The notes: generated from the sequence alone by a model not told the origin. A DNA stretch of 64,000 bases from Streptomyces europaeiscabiei (GCF_036346855.1 NZ_CP107841.1:9304001-9368000); one strand, 5' to 3'. Positions 28,184-37,289 are shown, numbered from the stretch's first letter. Numbers and translations are program-made.

Positions 28184-29640
28184 CTTGGACTCAATCGGTC
28201 GTCGCAACACCGGCTTTCTGGACCGATATTAGGTGCTCTTCGAGGGCCTCGGCGGGTGTCTTCCATCCGAGGGTTTTGCGGGGCCTGTTGTTGAGCGTGA
28301 GAGCTACGGCTTCCAGCTCGTCGACACCCCATCGCGACAGGTCGGTTCCCTTCGGAAAGTACTGGCGCAGCAGGCCGTTGGTGTTCTCGTTCGTGCCGCG
28401 TTGCCAGGGGCTGTGCGGGTCCGCGAAGTAGACCTGCAGCCCGATGTCGAGGCGGAGTTGGGCATGCTGGGCCAGCTCCTTGCCGCGGTCCCAGGTCAGC
28501 GAGCGGCGCAGGTGCTCGGGCAGCGTGGTGATCGTCGCGGAGATCGCGTCTTTCACGGCCTCGGCGCCGCGGCCGGCGAGGGCCGGGCCGTTCTTCACTC
28601 GTGGCTGCACGCCGTAGCCGTCCATCGGCGGCAGATGCAGCAGCATGGTGAACCGTGTCGTGCGCTCCACGAGGGTGCCGATCGCGGACCGGCCGGTGCC
28701 GATGATGAGATCGCCCTCCCAGTGTCCCGGCACCGCGCGGTCCTCAGCCTCAGCGGGCCGTTGACTGATCATCACCTCGGAAGTGACGTGCCCTGCGGCG
28801 CGCTGCCGCGAGCGTGCCCGCGGAACCCTCAGCGCACGGCCGGTACGCAGGCAGGCGACCAGCTCGCGCTCCAGGGCCCCCCTCCCCTCGATGAACAGGG
28901 CCTGATAGATCGCCTCGTGCGAGATCCGCATGGAGTCATCATCGGGGAACTCGGCCTTCAGCCGGTTCGCGATCTGCTCCGGACTCCACGACAGCGCCCA
29001 GCGGCGATCCTGCCGGTGAGGTTTGTTCCGTCCCTTCCACGGCGGAATCTGCGGCCCCTGAACGACTGTCCCGTCCGGGATCTGGACGGCGCCGGACAGC
29101 CGGTCCTGGACGTATTCGCGCAGCCGACCGTTCTGGACCAGCTTCGCCGTCTTCGGCCGCCGGCCCCGACGCTCGGCGTGCCACTGCGCCACCGAGGCCC
29201 GGTACTCCAAGCGGTACGTCCGCGTGGACGCGTTGCGCCGCACCTCCCGTGAGACCGTCGAAGGCGAACGCCCCAGGCGCCGCGCGATCTCCCGCACCCC
29301 AACGTCCTGAGCACGCCACAGCGCGATCTCTTCTCGCTCCGCGAACGACAGATAACGGCCCGACACTTTCAGGGCAAGGCACGGTCTCACCCCGCCAGCA
29401 TGGCGAAACCAGCGAGTCCCCACGGCCGGAGAGATCCCGATCTCAGCCGCCGCGTCCTCCGAACTCAGCCCCCGCGCGATCGCCTGCCAGAACCGGACAC
29501 GATCCTCACGCCACGCGACCGTCGGCCGGCCCGGCGAGGGCATCTGCCCGCGATACAACCGAACAGCCTGCTGCCGCTTCCCCACACCCACCAGCAACAC
29601 CTCCAATGACGAGGTGTTGCAACGACCACTTGAATCCGCC
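28184..29640 (-). mobile_element. IS30-family insertion sequence, apparently complete
   Basis: A 1457-bp element. Imperfect terminal repeats (21 of 28 matching) share GGTCGTYGCAACACC a few bases in from each end. The target duplication CTG (28181-28183 and 29641-29643) sits inside orfB of the IS3. It holds one transposase gene filling nearly the whole length. Confidence 0.88.
28191..29606 (-). CDS. IS30-family transposase
   Basis: A 471-residue intact DDE transposase. The N-terminal HTH (RYLSFAEREEIALWRAQDVG, VREIARRLGRSPSTVSREVR) is the IS30 hallmark. The catalytic core has HWEGDLIIG (first Asp), LTWDRGKELAQH (second Asp) and QRGTNENTNGLLRQYFPKG (Glu). The nominal start is a TTG at 29606 just inside the element end; a GTG or the ATG at MPSPGRPTVA are alternatives. 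No disabling change is seen, so this copy may be active. Confidence 0.9.
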   Translation of the reverse strand: MEVLLVGVGKRQQAVRLYRGQMPSPGRPTVAWREDRVRFWQAIARGLSSEDAAAEIGISPAVGTRWFRHAGGVRPCLALKVSGRYLSFAEREEIALWRAQDVGVREIARRLGRSPSTVSREVRRNASTRTYRLEYRASVAQWHAERRGRRPKTAKLVQNGRLREYVQDRLSGAVQIPDGTVVQGPQIPPWKGRNKPHRQDRRWALSWSPEQIANRLKAEFPDDDSMRISHEAIYQALFIEGRGALERELVACLRTGRALRVPRARSRQRAAGHVTSEVMISQRPAEAEDRAVPGHWEGDLIIGTGRSAIGTLVERTTRFTMLLHLPPMDGYGVQPRVKNGPALAGRGAEAVKDAISATITTLPEHLRRSLTWDRGKELAQHAQLRLDIGLQVYFADPHSPWQRGTNENTNGLLRQYFPKGTDLSRWGVDELEAVALTLNNRPRKTLGWKTPAEALEEHLISVQKAGVATTD

Positions 29641-30239
29641 CTGGGAACCGTGGTCGGTGTGCATGACGGCGCCGGCGAGGCTGCCGCGGCACCGCTCGGC
29701 GGCGGCCAGGGCGTCGATGACCAGTCCGGCGCGCATGTGGCCGGCGATCGCCCAGCCGGCCAGGCGCCGGGAGGCGAGGTCGATGACCGTGGCCAGATAC
29801 AGGAACTTCCCGCCGGTCAGCGGGAGATAGGTGATGTCGCCGACGTACTTCGTGTTCACCACCGCGGCGGTGAAGTCGCGGCCGATGAGGTCGGATGCCT
29901 TCGCGGCAGCCGGGTCCGCGATGGTGGTGCGGTGCTTCCTGCGCAGCCGCAGTCCGGCGATTCCGATGGCCTGCATGACGCGGGCGACACGCTTGTGATT
30001 GATCCGCTCGCCGTCCTCGCGGAGCTCGGCGGTGATCCTCGGAACGCCGTAGGTGCCGTCCGAGCTGTGGTGGACCGTGCGTATCCGCGCGGCGAGTTGG
30101 GCGTCGGCTGCCCGGCGCGCCGCCCGCGCGGCCGCGGCGTTGCGCCAGTAGTAGAAGCTCGATCGGGCGACGTTGAGGATGGTGCACAGCCGCTTCACGC
30201 CGAAGCGGCGCTGGTGGTCGGCGACGAACTGGAAGCGGT

Positions 30240-30545
30240 TCACCAGCGCGTCTCCCCGGCGAAATACTTGGCCGCCTTGCGCAGGATCTCGCGTTCCTCC
30301 TCCAGCTCGCGGACCTTCTTGCGCAGGGCCGCGTTCTCCGCCTCCAGCGGCGTAGGCGGCTCCGCCGGTGCCTCTGCCCGACGCCCTCGGGGCCGGTTTG
30401 CCCCGGCCGCCCGTACCCAGTTCCGGAGCGTCTCCGGGTTGACTCCCAGATCGGCGGCGACCTGCCTGATCGTCGCTCCAGGGCGCGATTGATACAGCGC
30501 GACCGCGTCCGCTTTGAACTCGGCGGGGTAGTGCTTCATGACCAC
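30240..30545 (-). CDS. IS3-family orfA (transposase DNA-binding subunit)
   Basis: A 101-residue protein. HTH (YPAEFKADAVALYQSRPG, TIRQVAADLGVNPETLRNWV) is followed by a Leu-rich coiled coil (LEAENAALRKKVRELEEE). The 3' end overlaps the start of orfB, where these elements normally make a programmed fusion. Intact itself, but its partner is disrupted. Confidence 0.9.
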   Translation of the reverse strand: MVMKHYPAEFKADAVALYQSRPGATIRQVAADLGVNPETLRNWVRAAGANRPRGRRAEAPAEPPTPLEAENAALRKKVRELEEEREILRKAAKYFAGETRW

Positions 30546-30644
30546 GAGATGTCCGTTCTCAGATCCTCAGGATCCAGTGTCTCGTGTGTCCAAGATCAAG
30601 GGTCAAGGCCCGACCTAACGGAGTCCTACTAGGCTCCTGTGCCC

Positions 30645-31808
30645 ATGGAGATGGGGGAAGCGGACCGCGGGCGGCGGGCATGGCGCGACGGGCTGGTCAG
30701 GCGTCGTGCAGCCGTGGCTCTGCTGGCCGGGGCGGCGGGGCTGGTCGTTCTAGGCACGGTGTTCGTCGTACTGCCGGGTGTGGTGGTCGATCACGATCTC
30801 GCCGGGGCGAGCGTCGCCGCACAGGATCGGCTGAAGGCGGTGAACGATGTCCGTACGACGCTTCTGCAGGTGGTCGGCGGCCTGGTCGTGCTCTTCGGCG
30901 CGTACGCCACCTGGCGGCAACTGCGGGTGAGTCAGGACGGTTTGCGCGCCACCCAGGAGGGCTACGTCACCGACCGATTCAGCCGGGCCGTCGACCAGCT
31001 CGGCAGCGACAAGCTGGATGTGCGCATCGGCGGGTTGCACGCGCTGTGGCGGATCGCCGAGCAGTCCGCCCGCGACCGGGAGGCCATCATCTCCATCCAG
31101 GCCGCGTATCTGCGTACGCACCTGCCCTGGCCACCCGCCGGGCCGGAATCACCGGCGGCAGACGTGCCCATCAACGACATCGCACCCCTGGAGACTCGCG
31201 CCGCCGACGCCCAGGTGGCGCTGACCGCGCTCGGCGTGCTGTGCCGGCACCGGGAGCAGTCCTGGGTCAATCTCAGCATCACCGACTTGCGCCGGGCCGA
31301 CTGCGACGGACTCTGGTTCCCCGAGGTCAACTTCGACCGCGCTTGCCTGGAGGCCGCGGGCCTCTACCACGCCAATCTGACCCAGGCGTCCCTGGTCTCG
31401 GTCAACCTGCGGCACGCCGACCTCACGACTGCGATTCTCCGCCGGGCTCGCTGCATTCTGGCCGACCTACGGGGCGCGAAGCTGGTCGAAACCGACTTGC
31501 GTGACGCCGACTTCACTGAGACCGACCTGCGCGAGGCGAACCTGCGCAAGGCCGTCGCCCACGGCGCGGTCTTCCAACGCGCCGATCTCCGCATGGCCGA
31601 CTTGCGCGGCACCGACTTGAGCACCGCCAACCTTGTCGAAGCACGCCTGACCGGCGCCGTGGCCAGCGAGCACACCCGCTGGCCCGCCGACTTCGACCAC
31701 ACGGCCGCCGGAGTCGTCGACACCGATGACCCCGGCCCCGAGCCCTCGCCCCTACTCCAGCCCCCGGGGATGACGTGGCAGGCGCCACCGCTGCGGTCCA
31801 CTCCCTGA
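30645..31808 (+). CDS. Pentapeptide-repeat membrane protein
   Basis: About 387 residues. Two N-terminal helices (AAVALLAGAAGLVVLGTVFV and LLQVVGGLVVLFGAYATW) precede a soluble region (YVTDRFSRAVDQLGS, RIGGLHALWRIAEQS). A run of A(D/N)LxX pentapeptides covers about residues 235-345 (ADLTTAIL, TDLRDADFTETDLREANL). The latter should fold as a right-handed beta helix. Function is unknown; such proteins are common in Streptomyces. The ATG at 30645 or GTG at 30639 lies within 17 nt of the IS701-type element end, so its native promoter region has been displaced and expression may depend on the element. Confidence 0.82.
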   Translation: MEMGEADRGRRAWRDGLVRRRAAVALLAGAAGLVVLGTVFVVLPGVVVDHDLAGASVAAQDRLKAVNDVRTTLLQVVGGLVVLFGAYATWRQLRVSQDGLRATQEGYVTDRFSRAVDQLGSDKLDVRIGGLHALWRIAEQSARDREAIISIQAAYLRTHLPWPPAGPESPAADVPINDIAPLETRAADAQVALTALGVLCRHREQSWVNLSITDLRRADCDGLWFPEVNFDRACLEAAGLYHANLTQASLVSVNLRHADLTTAILRRARCILADLRGAKLVETDLRDADFTETDLREANLRKAVAHGAVFQRADLRMADLRGTDLSTANLVEARLTGAVASEHTRWPADFDHTAAGVVDTDDPGPEPSPLLQPPGMTWQAPPLRSTP

Positions 31809-32249
31809 CCAAGACACGCCGGTCAAGACAGTGGCGACCGCGATCCGCCTGACGGCACCACTCCTCCTCAGCGGCGTCCTGATCGCGCAGGGGCCCAGAC
31901 CGCCAGGCAGATCCGGGGCTGGTATCGCTCCCAAGGTCGTTAGCCTCGGTGGTCATCGCTCTGACTGCGCGACGTAGTGACCTGCGGCGCCGCCTGGGAC
32001 ACAGAGGCCCGGCGTGAGCCAACGGTGTCGGTGAGCCGGACGTTGCTCGTCGAGACGCTGGAGCGCGGCCTCGTCATCGCCGGACGCGAGTGGTCTGCCT
32101 GGCTCGCAGCCATCAAGGCCCGCAGTGACAGATGCGACGGCGAGGACGTGTCCAGCGTGCGTTCTCCGTCGGCGGGCATCGAATGGCTGGTCACAATCAT
32201 TCGTTGATGGCCGCGACGAGGACGCCGTAAGACGTGCTCAAAACGGTGG
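31809..32249. other. Intergenic stretch, no gene recognised
   Basis: About 440 bp between the pentapeptide gene and IS debris. Open frames on both strands have no recognisable motifs; it may be older decayed mobile DNA. Confidence 0.4.
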
Positions 32250-32511
32250 GGTCCGTGAGGTCGCGCGTCGGCTTGCCGGTCGTCGTCGACGATCTTGCGG
32301 GAGCTTCGCCGGAACGCCTCAAGGTGCACCCACCACCTGGAGTATCGGGCGTGCATCACGCAGTGGCATGCGAAGCGGCGGGCCCAGCGACCGAAGACGG
32401 CGAAGTTGACCGTGAACGAGCTGCTGTGTGGGTACGTGCAGGACAGACCGACCGGGGTGATCAGAGCACCGGACGGGAAGCTGGTGCCAAGCCCGGTGAC
32501 GCAGGAGTGGA
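32250..32511 (+). pseudogene. IS30-family transposase fragment
   Basis: Reads VREVARRL, then in other frames LRRNASRCTHHLEYRA, TQWHAKRRAQRPKTAKL and GYVQDRPTGVIRAPDG. These match the HTH-to-linker part of the intact IS30 transposase at 28.2-29.6 kb. It has at least one frameshift and stops exactly where the next IS begins. Confidence 0.75.
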
Positions 32512-33567
32512 CTAACGACCTCGTGCACGGTTGGCCGTGGCACGTCGAGGTGTGTGGCGTTGTCGGTGTTCAGGCTCGAAGGCCGTGATCGAGGGTGGCG
32601 GTCTGCTGGTGTGAGAGCAGTCCGGCGACGGCTTGGACGATGTCGCTCATGTGCTCGCGTCGGCCAAGGTGTCGGGTCAGATCCCGCCAGTTCTTGAGGT
32701 GCGCGATGTGCCGTGCTCGACGCGGATCCGGCGTGAGGAGTGCGCTTTGCGCGCGAGTTCGTGCCGTTCCTCGTACCAGGCGGGAGCGTTCTTCTTGAAC
32801 TTGCGATGCGGGGGCGTCACCACCCGCCCGCCGGTCTGCGCTCCCATGCCCTGGTAGCCGGCATCCGCGAGGATCTCCATGAACGGGCCGTCGGCCAGGA
32901 GCTGGACCAGGCCCAGCTGCCGGGCCTGGGTGATGTCTGCGCAACTGCCTGGCTGGACTGGGCTGCAGAACAGCATGCGCCCCTCAGCGTCCGTGAGGAC
33001 CATGGCCTTCACGGCGTTCTGCCTGGTCTTTCCAGAGACGAACTTGTCCCGGTCCTTGCGGCCTGCAGCTGGGCGTCGCACGCGGATCTCTGTGCCGTCG
33101 ATGATGCCGGTCCGGCCGTCGACGCCCAGGTGCTCGACGACCTCGGCGAGGGTACGTAGCCGGACGTCCGGTGCGATGGTGCAGCCCCGCTGCGCGAGCA
33201 GGGGCCGCACCTCGCCGATGGCACGGGTGATGGTGGAGCGGTCCACGCCGAACCAGCAGGCCAGCACATCATGAGTGGTGCCATGGCGCAGACTCACCAG
33301 CGTGGCCAGCAGCCGGTCGACGAAGACGAACTGGTGCTTCGCACCGGCTCCTACCGCCCGTTTCCGCGGCCGTGCCGTCAGGCGCGCCTGATGCTGCTCG
33401 TGCCATAACGGCCCTATCTCGGCAATCAGTTCAGCGATCACAACCGGCGACAGCCCGGTGACCCGGTACTCCGCCACGATCAACTCACGCGCCCCAGCCC
33501 CCATCATGCACAGCTCAACGAGCCACCCGGGCACCGGGCCACGGCCAACCGTGCACGAGGTCGTTAG
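32512..33567 (-). mobile_element. IS5-family insertion sequence with 30-bp perfect inverted repeats
   Basis: Left end CTAACGACCTCGTGCACGGT (continuing to 32541) and right end 33538-33567 are exact complements over 30 bp. Length is 1056 bp if the CTA/TAG ends are included; the duplication could be TA. It sits between an IS30 fragment on the left and an IS3 orfB fragment on the right. Confidence 0.85.
32570..33507 (-). pseudogene. IS5-type transposase with a 2-nt insertion
   Basis: HTH/DDE_Tnp_4 transposase: KHQFVFVDRLLATLVSLRHG, VDRSTITRAIGEVRPLL, GIIDGTEIRVRRP, GKTRQNAVKAMVLTD, LADAGYQGM and RIRVEHG. Just after VEHG the frame is lost: an extra AC gives TSRTSRTGGI and a stop near 32677. The expected continuation (IAHLKNWRDLTRHLGRREHM) runs in another frame to 32570. 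I use the first of two adjacent methionines (33507) because upstream codons belong to the terminal repeat. Confidence 0.82.
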
Positions 33568-33689
33568 CCGCGACAAGCCCCGCCGACAGGGCCGGCGGTG
33601 GGCTCTCGACCTGGGCGACGTCGTGGAGTCCACAACAGATCGCGAACCGGTCGCTGCTGGACTTCTCCGATGATGAGTCCATGTGTATC

Positions 33690-34010
33690 TCGCGCGACGA
33701 CCGATTTCGTCCGGGCTGCGCTGCGCATCGGTGACAGCTGTTTTGTGCGCATGGTTGGCGATCCACCGGCCCTCGCGCCGCTTCCTGCAGCTCCAGAACT
33801 GAGGAATTGGCCATCACCGATGGGGAGATGCGTGATGTTGCCGAAGCACCGAGTGTTCGGCTCGGCGGTGGTGAAGTCCCGCCGCAGCAGGTCGGGCAAA
33901 GGGGTCGCTTCCGGCTCGGGGGCCGCGGTGCGGACCTTCTTGCGCAGGTGCACGCCCTGACGGCCGCCCCGGCTCATCACCCGCTTGTGGTTGACGTTGA
34001 GTCCGGGACC
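33690..34010 (-). pseudogene. IS3-family orfB fragment
   Basis: Reads LNVNHKRV, then QGVHLRKKVRTAAPEPEATP, LLRRDFTTAEPNTRCFGNIT and LPIGDGQFL, followed by frameshifted remnants. This is the middle of an IS3 integrase related to the 29.5-30.2 kb copy. Its edge runs into the 3' end of the MmgE/PrpD gene, supplying that gene's last codons and stop. Confidence 0.7.
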
Positions 34011-35410
34011 ATGAGGGTGAAGAGTCGCTCGAGGGAGGGCTGCTCCTCGAGACTCCAGATGCACTGCAACAGCTCTTCCGCACGGTCTTCGCCGAGGCGC
34101 GGCTCGACCTGGCCGAGGAACTTTGCGGAGATCTCGTCGTCGGTCATAGGGTTTCGTGGGTGCCCCTTGGGATTCTCACCCAAGAGAGTCAGCGCCCGTC
34201 CGTCCTTGAGCGCCACCTCGAACCGACACGCCATCTGCCAGGGGAAGCTCGCTGTGTACGCCGGGTCTTCGATCAGCTGGATCGTGTTCGTGACGTCCAA
34301 CAGACTGGGGTCGAGGTAACGCTCTGCCTCGAACGTCGCCTCCGTGATCGCGCCGTCCACCAGTGCTGCGGCGATGAGATATGGGCCACTGTGGTCGGCG
34401 GTTTCCCGGTTCGAGGGGCGCCACAGGGCCGGTTCTGCCTCACGTGACACGACTGACTTGCGTTCCATGTAGACCCTCATCGTCGCGATGTCACGTGGGT
34501 CGACTGTCTTGCGCATCTCCAGCGCAAGCTGAACCGGCAGCTGCATCTCGTAGCGCAACGGCAAGTGCTTGAAGTATGTGTTCTCCACACGGAAGGGGCG
34601 CTGAGGGCTGCCGAACTGCCCGAGCGAGAACTCGTGGTCGAGCTGCCGCATGAATCCACGAGCACCTTCGAACGCCATCTCAGGCCCCGTGATCCCTGCT
34701 TCAGCGAGTACGGCCGCGAAGAGTCCGTTGCGACTACCGTTCGGGCCGGCCAGACCCTTCCAGTTGGAAATTGACCCCACCCGGGTCTCGTACAAACAGA
34801 TGTTGGGGACCACGGCGAGCCGGATCGCGTTCGCCGTCTGCGCCCGCGAGAGTCCGAGAAGCCTGGCTGCGGCCGCCGAGGTTGCGATGCTGTGAAAGAG
34901 AGGATGGTCCCAGCCATTGCCGCGGAGTACGACCTCATCGACGAGCTGCCCACAAACCTCGTACGCGATGACGATACCCAGCAAGGTTTCCGATCCGCTC
35001 GCACCGGCGACCTCAGCAGCTGAGAGAATCCCCCCGAGATTGTCACTGGGATGGGGCCCTGTGTCCCCATGAGCGTTCGTCTTCTCGGTGCCGAAGTAGT
35101 CGTCGTTGAAGTCCAGGCACCGGGTGGCCGACCCATTGACGAATGCGGCCATGTCAGGTGTCGTCTGGATCGTGGTGCCCCAGAGCGTGGCGGGGCGAGA
35201 GCTGGTGGCTGTCGACGCGACCGCCCGAAGGGCGCTGATTACGTCGGTCTCCTGAGCGCCGAGGGCACAGCCCACGGCATCGACAAGGCATCGCTTCGCG
35301 GCCCTGAGAGCGACGTCGCCGACTTGGTCGTGAACCACCTCCGTTGCGAAGGAGGTCAACCCGCGTACGACGTTGTCAGCGATATCGGTCTGAGTGGGAC
35401 CAGCCTTCAT
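33977..35410 (-). CDS. MmgE/PrpD family protein (2-methylcitrate dehydratase-like), copy 1
   Basis: A 477-residue member of the family that includes 2-methylcitrate dehydratase, cis-aconitate decarboxylase and iminodisuccinate epimerase. Landmarks: CLVDAVGCALGA, FVNGSATRCLDFNDDYFG, HPSDNLGGILSAAE, GWDHPLFHSIATSAAAA, and VRVENTYFKHLPLRYE-like active-site Lys/His region. The start ATG at 35410 has GAGG 8 nt ahead; the frame to 35461 is not needed. The final eleven residues (MVPDSTSTTSG) come from IS3 remnant DNA, so the native C-terminus has been replaced, probably with small loss. A second divergent paralogue follows the same layout upstream. Confidence 0.85.
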   Translation of the reverse strand: MKAGPTQTDIADNVVRGLTSFATEVVHDQVGDVALRAAKRCLVDAVGCALGAQETDVISALRAVASTATSSRPATLWGTTIQTTPDMAAFVNGSATRCLDFNDDYFGTEKTNAHGDTGPHPSDNLGGILSAAEVAGASGSETLLGIVIAYEVCGQLVDEVVLRGNGWDHPLFHSIATSAAAARLLGLSRAQTANAIRLAVVPNICLYETRVGSISNWKGLAGPNGSRNGLFAAVLAEAGITGPEMAFEGARGFMRQLDHEFSLGQFGSPQRPFRVENTYFKHLPLRYEMQLPVQLALEMRKTVDPRDIATMRVYMERKSVVSREAEPALWRPSNRETADHSGPYLIAAALVDGAITEATFEAERYLDPSLLDVTNTIQLIEDPAYTASFPWQMACRFEVALKDGRALTLLGENPKGHPRNPMTDDEISAKFLGQVEPRLGEDRAEELLQCIWSLEEQPSLERLFTLMVPDSTSTTSG

Positions 35411-35782
35411 CTGGAGCACCTCGTGATGTTGCGGGTTCGGTGTCGGATTGCGTCCCGGCAAGCCTGACTGGCTCGGTAGCGTTTTACAAACTAGGCCAGC
35501 AGTAACAGCACTGCAAGAGTCTGACCTTTAGCACTGAGGTGACGTTATGCCTCGCGACGCCACCGTCCACCCAGCCCTTGCGGTGCCCGTCGATGAGCGA
35601 CGCAAGCTGCTCCGCCTTTCGTGGCATCCGGTGGTCCTGTTCGTTCATCCCCTCCCTTGCTTCCCAGGCATGGGAGTCGTGGACGCGTGACCATTGCCTG
35701 CCGCGTAGTTCGGGAGCCGTGGCACAGTGGCGCGTCCACCGAGGTATGCGATGCGCCCTCTGCTGCTGAGGAAGCGGGCTCC
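35411..35782. other. Intergenic stretch upstream of MmgE/PrpD copy 1
   Basis: About 370 bp, AT-richer near 35480-35530 and holding GTCTGAC at 35519-35525. A minus-strand open frame (MNEQDHRMPRKAEQLASLID...) has no recognisable family. Both flanking genes point left, so this is the probable promoter region for copy 1. Confidence 0.4.
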
Positions 35783-37168
35783 TCACGCGAGACGCCGACT
35801 GATCTCAACAACGTCGGCAACGGATTCCAGGTTCTTGATCAGCTCGATGACGGCCTCGACCTGTTCAGGCGGAGGAGGGTGTGCCGCAGCGGCAGCGCAG
35901 TCCCGGAACTTCCCTGACAGGTCATCCCATGTGGTGGGTCTTTCCGGACTTCCTGGGTAGCCGGCCCCGTCCTTGGCGAAAGTTCGGCCGTCTGTGGTCG
36001 TCATCTCGACGCGCCCCGGAGGCAGTTCGAGCTTCCAGTCGAGGGAACTGTCCTCGACGGGGACGACCTTGGCGGCCACAGCGCGGACTCGCCGGTCGCG
36101 GACTCCCTCCTCGGTGAAATGCGCGAGCCTGACCGACCCATGGACGGCTGCCAGCGCAACGAGGTACGGGAGGCTGAACTTTGCGTCGACAAGTGTCTGT
36201 GGCGCCCTTCGGGTGTCCAGAGGGGTGCACATGAGGTTGTGGTAGTCCCCCACGAAGACGCGAATCTCCTCGATGGCTTCTGGCTCCAGGTCGTGTTCCG
36301 TCATGAGCTCGATCGTCGCGTGAATATGGCTGTGCGATGTTCCGACCGAGGGCCAGAGTTTGTACAAGGTGCCTGCGCCTCGGTAGTCGCTACCGAGTTC
36401 GGCCAGCATCAGGTCGCGGTCGTACTGACCAGCGAAGAAGGTGTTGAAGACGCCGACCGGGCCTTCGAACAGCCGGTCAACGCCGGTTAGGCCCTTTTCG
36501 GCCAGCAGCGCGGCCGTGACGGCGCCTCGCGCCGAGAATCCCGCATAGAGCGCTCTGAGGTCGCTGCCCGTGCCGGCGATGACTTCCATGACCCCGGCGG
36601 ACTGCTGACTTGCGATGCCTAGCGCATGCTGGAGGGCGGAGCCAGACAGACCCAGCACGCGGGACGCCGCGGCAGTCGCGGCGTAGATGCCGAGAACGCT
36701 GGAGAGGTTCCAGTCCTTGCGCCATCCGACGTGGCACCGCAGGCGGGCGAAGATGTCCTGTCCGGCCGCGACGGCAGCGATCAGGTCGGCGCCGGTCACC
36801 GAGCCCTTGCGCTCAGACACAGCCATGGCGGTAGGCACCACCGAACTCGCGGCATGCTGACCCCAGGGCGTCTGGTCGTCGAAGTCCAGACAGTGAGCCA
36901 AGCCGCCGTTGGCGAAAGCGGCGTTCACCGCCGGGACCCGCAGACCGAGCCCCCATACGGATGCTTCGCCCCGGCCGCCGTCCCCCTTCACCAAGGCGAG
37001 TAGGGCTTGGGCCGCCGGTTCCGCACCACTCGCTGCGAGGGTGACGCCCAGAGTGTCGAGGATGCTCATCTTCGCCGCCTCGATCGCAGGGCCGTCCAAA
37101 GCCTCGATGGTGACGGTCGCTGCCATCGCTGCGAAGTGGTGAGAGACGTCTCGTTCGGTTCCGGGCAT
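35783..37168 (-). CDS. MmgE/PrpD family protein, copy 2
   Basis: A 461-residue protein of the same family as the gene at 34-35.4 kb but clearly diverged. Landmarks: MSILDTLGVTLAASGAEPAA, FANGGLAHCLDFDDQTPWGQ, HAASSVVPTAMAVSE, LYKLWPSVGTSHSHIHATIE (active-site Lys and His region) and DAKFSLPYLVALA. The start ATG at 37168 has GAGG 6 nt ahead; an upstream frame to 37195 is rejected. It is divergent from the SDR gene at 37290 across a short AT-rich promoter region. Substrate unknown; small hydroxy- or unsaturated tri/dicarboxylates are typical. Confidence 0.87.
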   Translation of the reverse strand: MPGTERDVSHHFAAMAATVTIEALDGPAIEAAKMSILDTLGVTLAASGAEPAAQALLALVKGDGGRGEASVWGLGLRVPAVNAAFANGGLAHCLDFDDQTPWGQHAASSVVPTAMAVSERKGSVTGADLIAAVAAGQDIFARLRCHVGWRKDWNLSSVLGIYAATAAASRVLGLSGSALQHALGIASQQSAGVMEVIAGTGSDLRALYAGFSARGAVTAALLAEKGLTGVDRLFEGPVGVFNTFFAGQYDRDLMLAELGSDYRGAGTLYKLWPSVGTSHSHIHATIELMTEHDLEPEAIEEIRVFVGDYHNLMCTPLDTRRAPQTLVDAKFSLPYLVALAAVHGSVRLAHFTEEGVRDRRVRAVAAKVVPVEDSSLDWKLELPPGRVEMTTTDGRTFAKDGAGYPGSPERPTTWDDLSGKFRDCAAAAAHPPPPEQVEAVIELIKNLESVADVVEISRRLA

Positions 37169-37194
37169 GGCGCACCTCGTTCCTTGAGAGTGCA

Positions 37195-37224
37195 AGACAC
37201 TTTACGATGTGTCTATAGTCTGAC
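37195..37224. promoter_or_regulatory. Putative operators in the divergent MmgE/PrpD-SDR promoter
   Basis: Perfect inverted repeat AGACAC-8nt-GTGTCT (37195-37214) followed by GTCTGAC (37218-37224) in an AT-rich stretch between divergent starts at 37168 and 37290. Either could bind the island's regulator, which is not encoded in this window. Confidence 0.45.
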
Positions 37225-37289
37225 AGTATCCCGGGTGTGACCATTGTGGCGCCTACTGAAGGTGCAATGCCTCAGGCAGGAGGGCGACT

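Larger units (their letters stand above)
27884..30243 (-). pseudogene. IS3-family orfB (integrase core) split by IS30
   Basis: The 5' part (30243 to 29641) encodes the HTH_21 region and rve catalytic core (GTYGVPRITAELREDGERIN, DITYLPLTGGKFLYLATVID, VMHTDHGSQ). The 3' part (28183 to 27884) continues YTSRAFADACHRAGV, NALAESFNATCKRETL and RRRHSSLGQRSP to the stop. Joining across the IS30 and one copy of the CTG duplication gives HTDHGSQ-YTSRAF in one frame, exactly the family consensus. The lesion is therefore only the insertion. The start overlaps the orfA end. Confidence 0.88.
27860..30606 (-). mobile_element. IS3-family element, interrupted by IS30
   Basis: Ends TTGACCCGGAATCTTGGACA at 27860 and its inverted counterpart ending at 30606, 18 of 21 matching. 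The flanking tetranucleotide GGCC at 27856-27859 and 30607-30610 is the likely target duplication. It contains orfA and orfB on the minus strand, orfB being split by the IS30 element. Without the IS30 and one CTG copy it would be about 1.29 kb, normal for the family. Confidence 0.82.
27204..30628. mobile_element. Deleted IS701-family element hosting IS3 and IS30 insertions
   Basis: Terminal inverted repeats beginning TAGGACTCCGTTAGGTC lie at 27204 and, inverted, end at 30628. Each is flanked by CTAG (27200-27203 and 30629-30632), the 4-bp target duplication expected for the family. With the inner IS3 removed only about 675 bp of the element remain, all from the transposase C-terminal half, so the 5' half was lost before or during the IS3 insertion. 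Outside the CTAGs the flanks are GGAGC and GCTCC, so the empty site was the palindrome GGAGCCTAGGCTCC. Confidence 0.82.
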
